DNA from: JAFDZO01 sp041859205
GTDB taxonomy: Bacteria; Bacteroidota; Ignavibacteria; Tepidaquicellales; Tepidaquicellaceae
DNA: 27,159 nt
Assembly: GCA_041859205.1 (NCBI GenBank)
Contig: JBHEKU010000162.1
Location: forward strand, 1-27,159
Direction: 5' to 3'
The notes below the pieces were generated by a model. That model had not been told where the DNA came from. It did not search any database and saw nothing but the letters and a program-made list of their open reading frames with translations. How positions within the stretch are numbered: the first letter of the stretch is position 1; each line of letters begins with the position of its first letter. The position numbers and the translations under genes were made by a program. Below are positions 25,641 through 27,159 of the stretch, piece after piece.

Positions 25641-26734
25641 CTGAGGCTTTTATAAATTTTTTCGTATGATGAATAGACTTTACCCCAATTTAACTCTGCA
25701 TAAATTTTACCTGCATCTTCTGATATCGTTTTTCTTAATTCAGGATTTTCCAGCAACAGATTTATTTTGCCTGCCATTTCATTAACATCTCCATGTCTTA
25801 CTACAAATCCGTTCTCACTATTTTTTATTAGACCGGATATTCCCGTGTGATCAGTTACAATAGGTACAAGTCCCGAAGACATACATTCAGCCGCCGCAAT
25901 AGAAAATGTATCATAGAAACTTGAAGAAACAAATATATCTTTATCAGAAAGAAAATTTACTAGCTCAGATTTATTCATTTTAGAAACATTCACAATTTCA
26001 ACATTTCCGACAACAGTTTTATACATAGATTTATCGAACTTACCGAGTAAAAATAACTTGCAATCTGTATTTATCATAGAAAGTGAAGAGTATAAAAAGT
26101 TAAAATCCTTGTCCTTCCTGTCACTATCCCCAATAAAAACTAATGACGGAATATTACTAGTACTGACCGATCTGGTTTTATAATGAAATTCTTCATCGAT
26201 TCCGTTACTTATAAATTCCAGCTGATTTTTTTTTATCGTGTAGTATTTTTTAGCAATACTTAATTGATAATCAGATAAGAACAAAAGTTTATCACTGAAC
26301 TTTAAAAATATTTTTTCACAGAGTGAATCCTTAATCTTTAGTGAAGCAGATACATTTTTAAAATTTTCATTTTCATAAACCGCTACTCCATGCACATTAT
26401 AAAAAATTTTAACTTTTGAAAATGCTTTATATAAATATGCTAGAATGCTAAATCTTTCAAAAGTAATTATCTGAATCAAGTCTGGTTTAAGTTTAATCAA
26501 AAAAGGAATTATTTTTAATATCCCCATTCTGTAAATTTTTAATCCGTTTGAATAATCTATAATTTCCTTACCCAGTAATTTTTTTCTAATTCCATAAACC
26601 GAACCATCGAAATAATACTCTATAAATATTGATTCATTTTGTTCTGCTGATTTCCCGAAAATTCGTTTAGCAACTTTTTCAGGACCGGTTAGCTCTTCAG
26701 TAGGATTATATCTGCCAATGTAAGCGATTTTCAC
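25637..26734 (-). CDS. GT4 family glycosyltransferase
   Basis: A 365-residue GT-B fold retaining glycosyltransferase. The N-terminal domain starts MKIAYIGRYNPTEELTGPEK and includes the acceptor-side FYNVHGVAVY. The C-terminal domain starts near residue 197 (LVFIGDSDRKDKDFNFLYSS) and has FYDTFSIAAAECMSSGLVPI (273-292), the EX7E-type donor site, where the first acid is Asp275 and the second Glu283. It ends with a GLIKNSENGFVV loop and a helical tail. The start is GTG at 26734, overlapping the TGA of the flippase gene by 4 bases (GTGA), and its stop overlaps the GT-C start, so it is translationally coupled on both sides. Confidence 0.92.
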   Translation of the reverse strand: MKIAYIGRYNPTEELTGPEKVAKRIFGKSAEQNESIFIEYYFDGSVYGIRKKLLGKEIIDYSNGLKIYRMGILKIIPFLIKLKPDLIQIITFERFSILAYLYKAFSKVKIFYNVHGVAVYENENFKNVSASLKIKDSLCEKIFLKFSDKLLFLSDYQLSIAKKYYTIKKNQLEFISNGIDEEFHYKTRSVSTSNIPSLVFIGDSDRKDKDFNFLYSSLSMINTDCKLFLLGKFDKSMYKTVVGNVEIVNVSKMNKSELVNFLSDKDIFVSSSFYDTFSIAAAECMSSGLVPIVTDHTGISGLIKNSENGFVVRHGDVNEMAGKINLLLENPELRKTISEDAGKIYAELNWGKVYSSYEKIYKSLS

Positions 26735-27159
26735 TTTTTACCCAGCACTTTAAAAAGAAAAAAACTTTCGACAAGTAAAATACTTACTTCGGTTATAAAT
26801 GTTGCGTAGCATGCAGCAATTAAACCAACCTTAGGAATAAGGATTACATTTAAAACCACATTTACAGCTAAACCGATTATAGTAGCAATTAATACAAAAT
26901 TAAATTTACCTAATGCATTGAGAGTAATTCCTGTAAGATTATTTAAAGCTAAGGGTATAACTGCAAAGCTTAAAATTTTTAAGAGCTCAACTGAGCTTGC
27001 ATACTTAGTCGAATAAAAAAATATTACTAAAAAATCCGGGATAAAAAAAAGAATCAAAGCGCATACTAAACTTATAGAAAAAATTATAAGAATATACTTC
27101 TTTAGGAATAATTTAATTGCAGAGACTTTATTGCTTAAGTAAGATGCTTTTGAAAAGCC
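26731..27159 (-). CDS. Wzx-like polysaccharide flippase, 5' part outside window
   Basis: Only the C-terminal 142 residues are visible; the frame is open to the right edge (GFSKASYLSNKVSAIKLFLK at the start), so any start near 27057 is internal. Four hydrophobic helices are seen, including YILIIFSISLVCALILFFIP and FVLIATIIGLAVNVVLNVIL. The segment IPLALNNLTGITLNALGKFN and the NVILIPKVGLIAACYATFIT pair are typical of the second half of polysaccharide biosynthesis (MATE/MVF-type) flippases. Its role would be to move the undecaprenyl-linked glycan to the periplasmic face. It is the first visible gene of the operon, whose promoter is outside the window. Confidence 0.85.
   Translation of the reverse strand, partial: GFSKASYLSNKVSAIKLFLKKYILIIFSISLVCALILFFIPDFLVIFFYSTKYASSVELLKILSFAVIPLALNNLTGITLNALGKFNFVLIATIIGLAVNVVLNVILIPKVGLIAACYATFITEVSILLVESFFLFKVLGKK

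Noticed and set aside
26731..27057. A complete 108-residue membrane protein starting at 27057
   Set aside because: The codon there is TTG inside a frame that stays open to the window edge with flippase-like sequence, so this is the 3' part of a longer gene.

Overview
The window is AT-rich and every convincing gene lies on the minus strand. Three long secreted proteins of type IX secretion (T9SS) type, the lack of Shine-Dalgarno sequences, one TAnnTTTG promoter and atpD-atpC apart from the other ATP synthase genes suggest a Bacteroidota/Ignavibacteriota-like (FCB group) organism. The placement is an inference from gene families and motifs; no tree was built.

Layout from left to right. Bases 1-2655 hold the 5' 885 codons of a secreted FG-GAP/VCBS repeat protein with 14 repeats; its C-terminus is outside the window. 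Bases 2656-3954 are a non-coding, repeat-rich block: a long direct repeat, a composite hairpin repeat seen three times, two neighbouring perfect palindromes and several tracts of degenerate heptanucleotide repeats. Next come tRNA-Lys(TTT) with a strong terminator, atpC, atpD, glmS, tRNA-Leu(CAA) with its terminator, a small lipoprotein gene and birA. Two very large tandem paralogues (1638 and 1615 aa) follow. Both are C25 (gingipain/PorU-like) cysteine peptidases with intact catalytic His and Cys and a T9SS-type C-terminal domain. From 19594 to the right edge lies a tight operon of eight genes for lipid-linked glycan synthesis: a WecG/TagA glycosyltransferase, a methyltransferase, a GT9, two GT2s, a GT-C membrane glycosyltransferase, a GT4 and a Wzx-like flippase cut by the window edge.

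How the parts fit. The glycan genes overlap or are 1-6 bases apart, and the second C25 peptidase starts only 15 bases after the last of them, so it is probably co-transcribed. In Porphyromonas gingivalis the C25-family sortase PorU removes the C-terminal domain of T9SS cargo and attaches the cargo to a surface lipopolysaccharide (A-LPS). A PorU-like gene at the end of a glycan operon is consistent with such an attachment system, but this is inference. Between the protease and C-terminal domains both peptidases also carry a region that reads like the ILEI/FAM3 (PANDER) fold, the least expected feature here. I see no phage, insertion sequence, CRISPR array or clearly new defence system.
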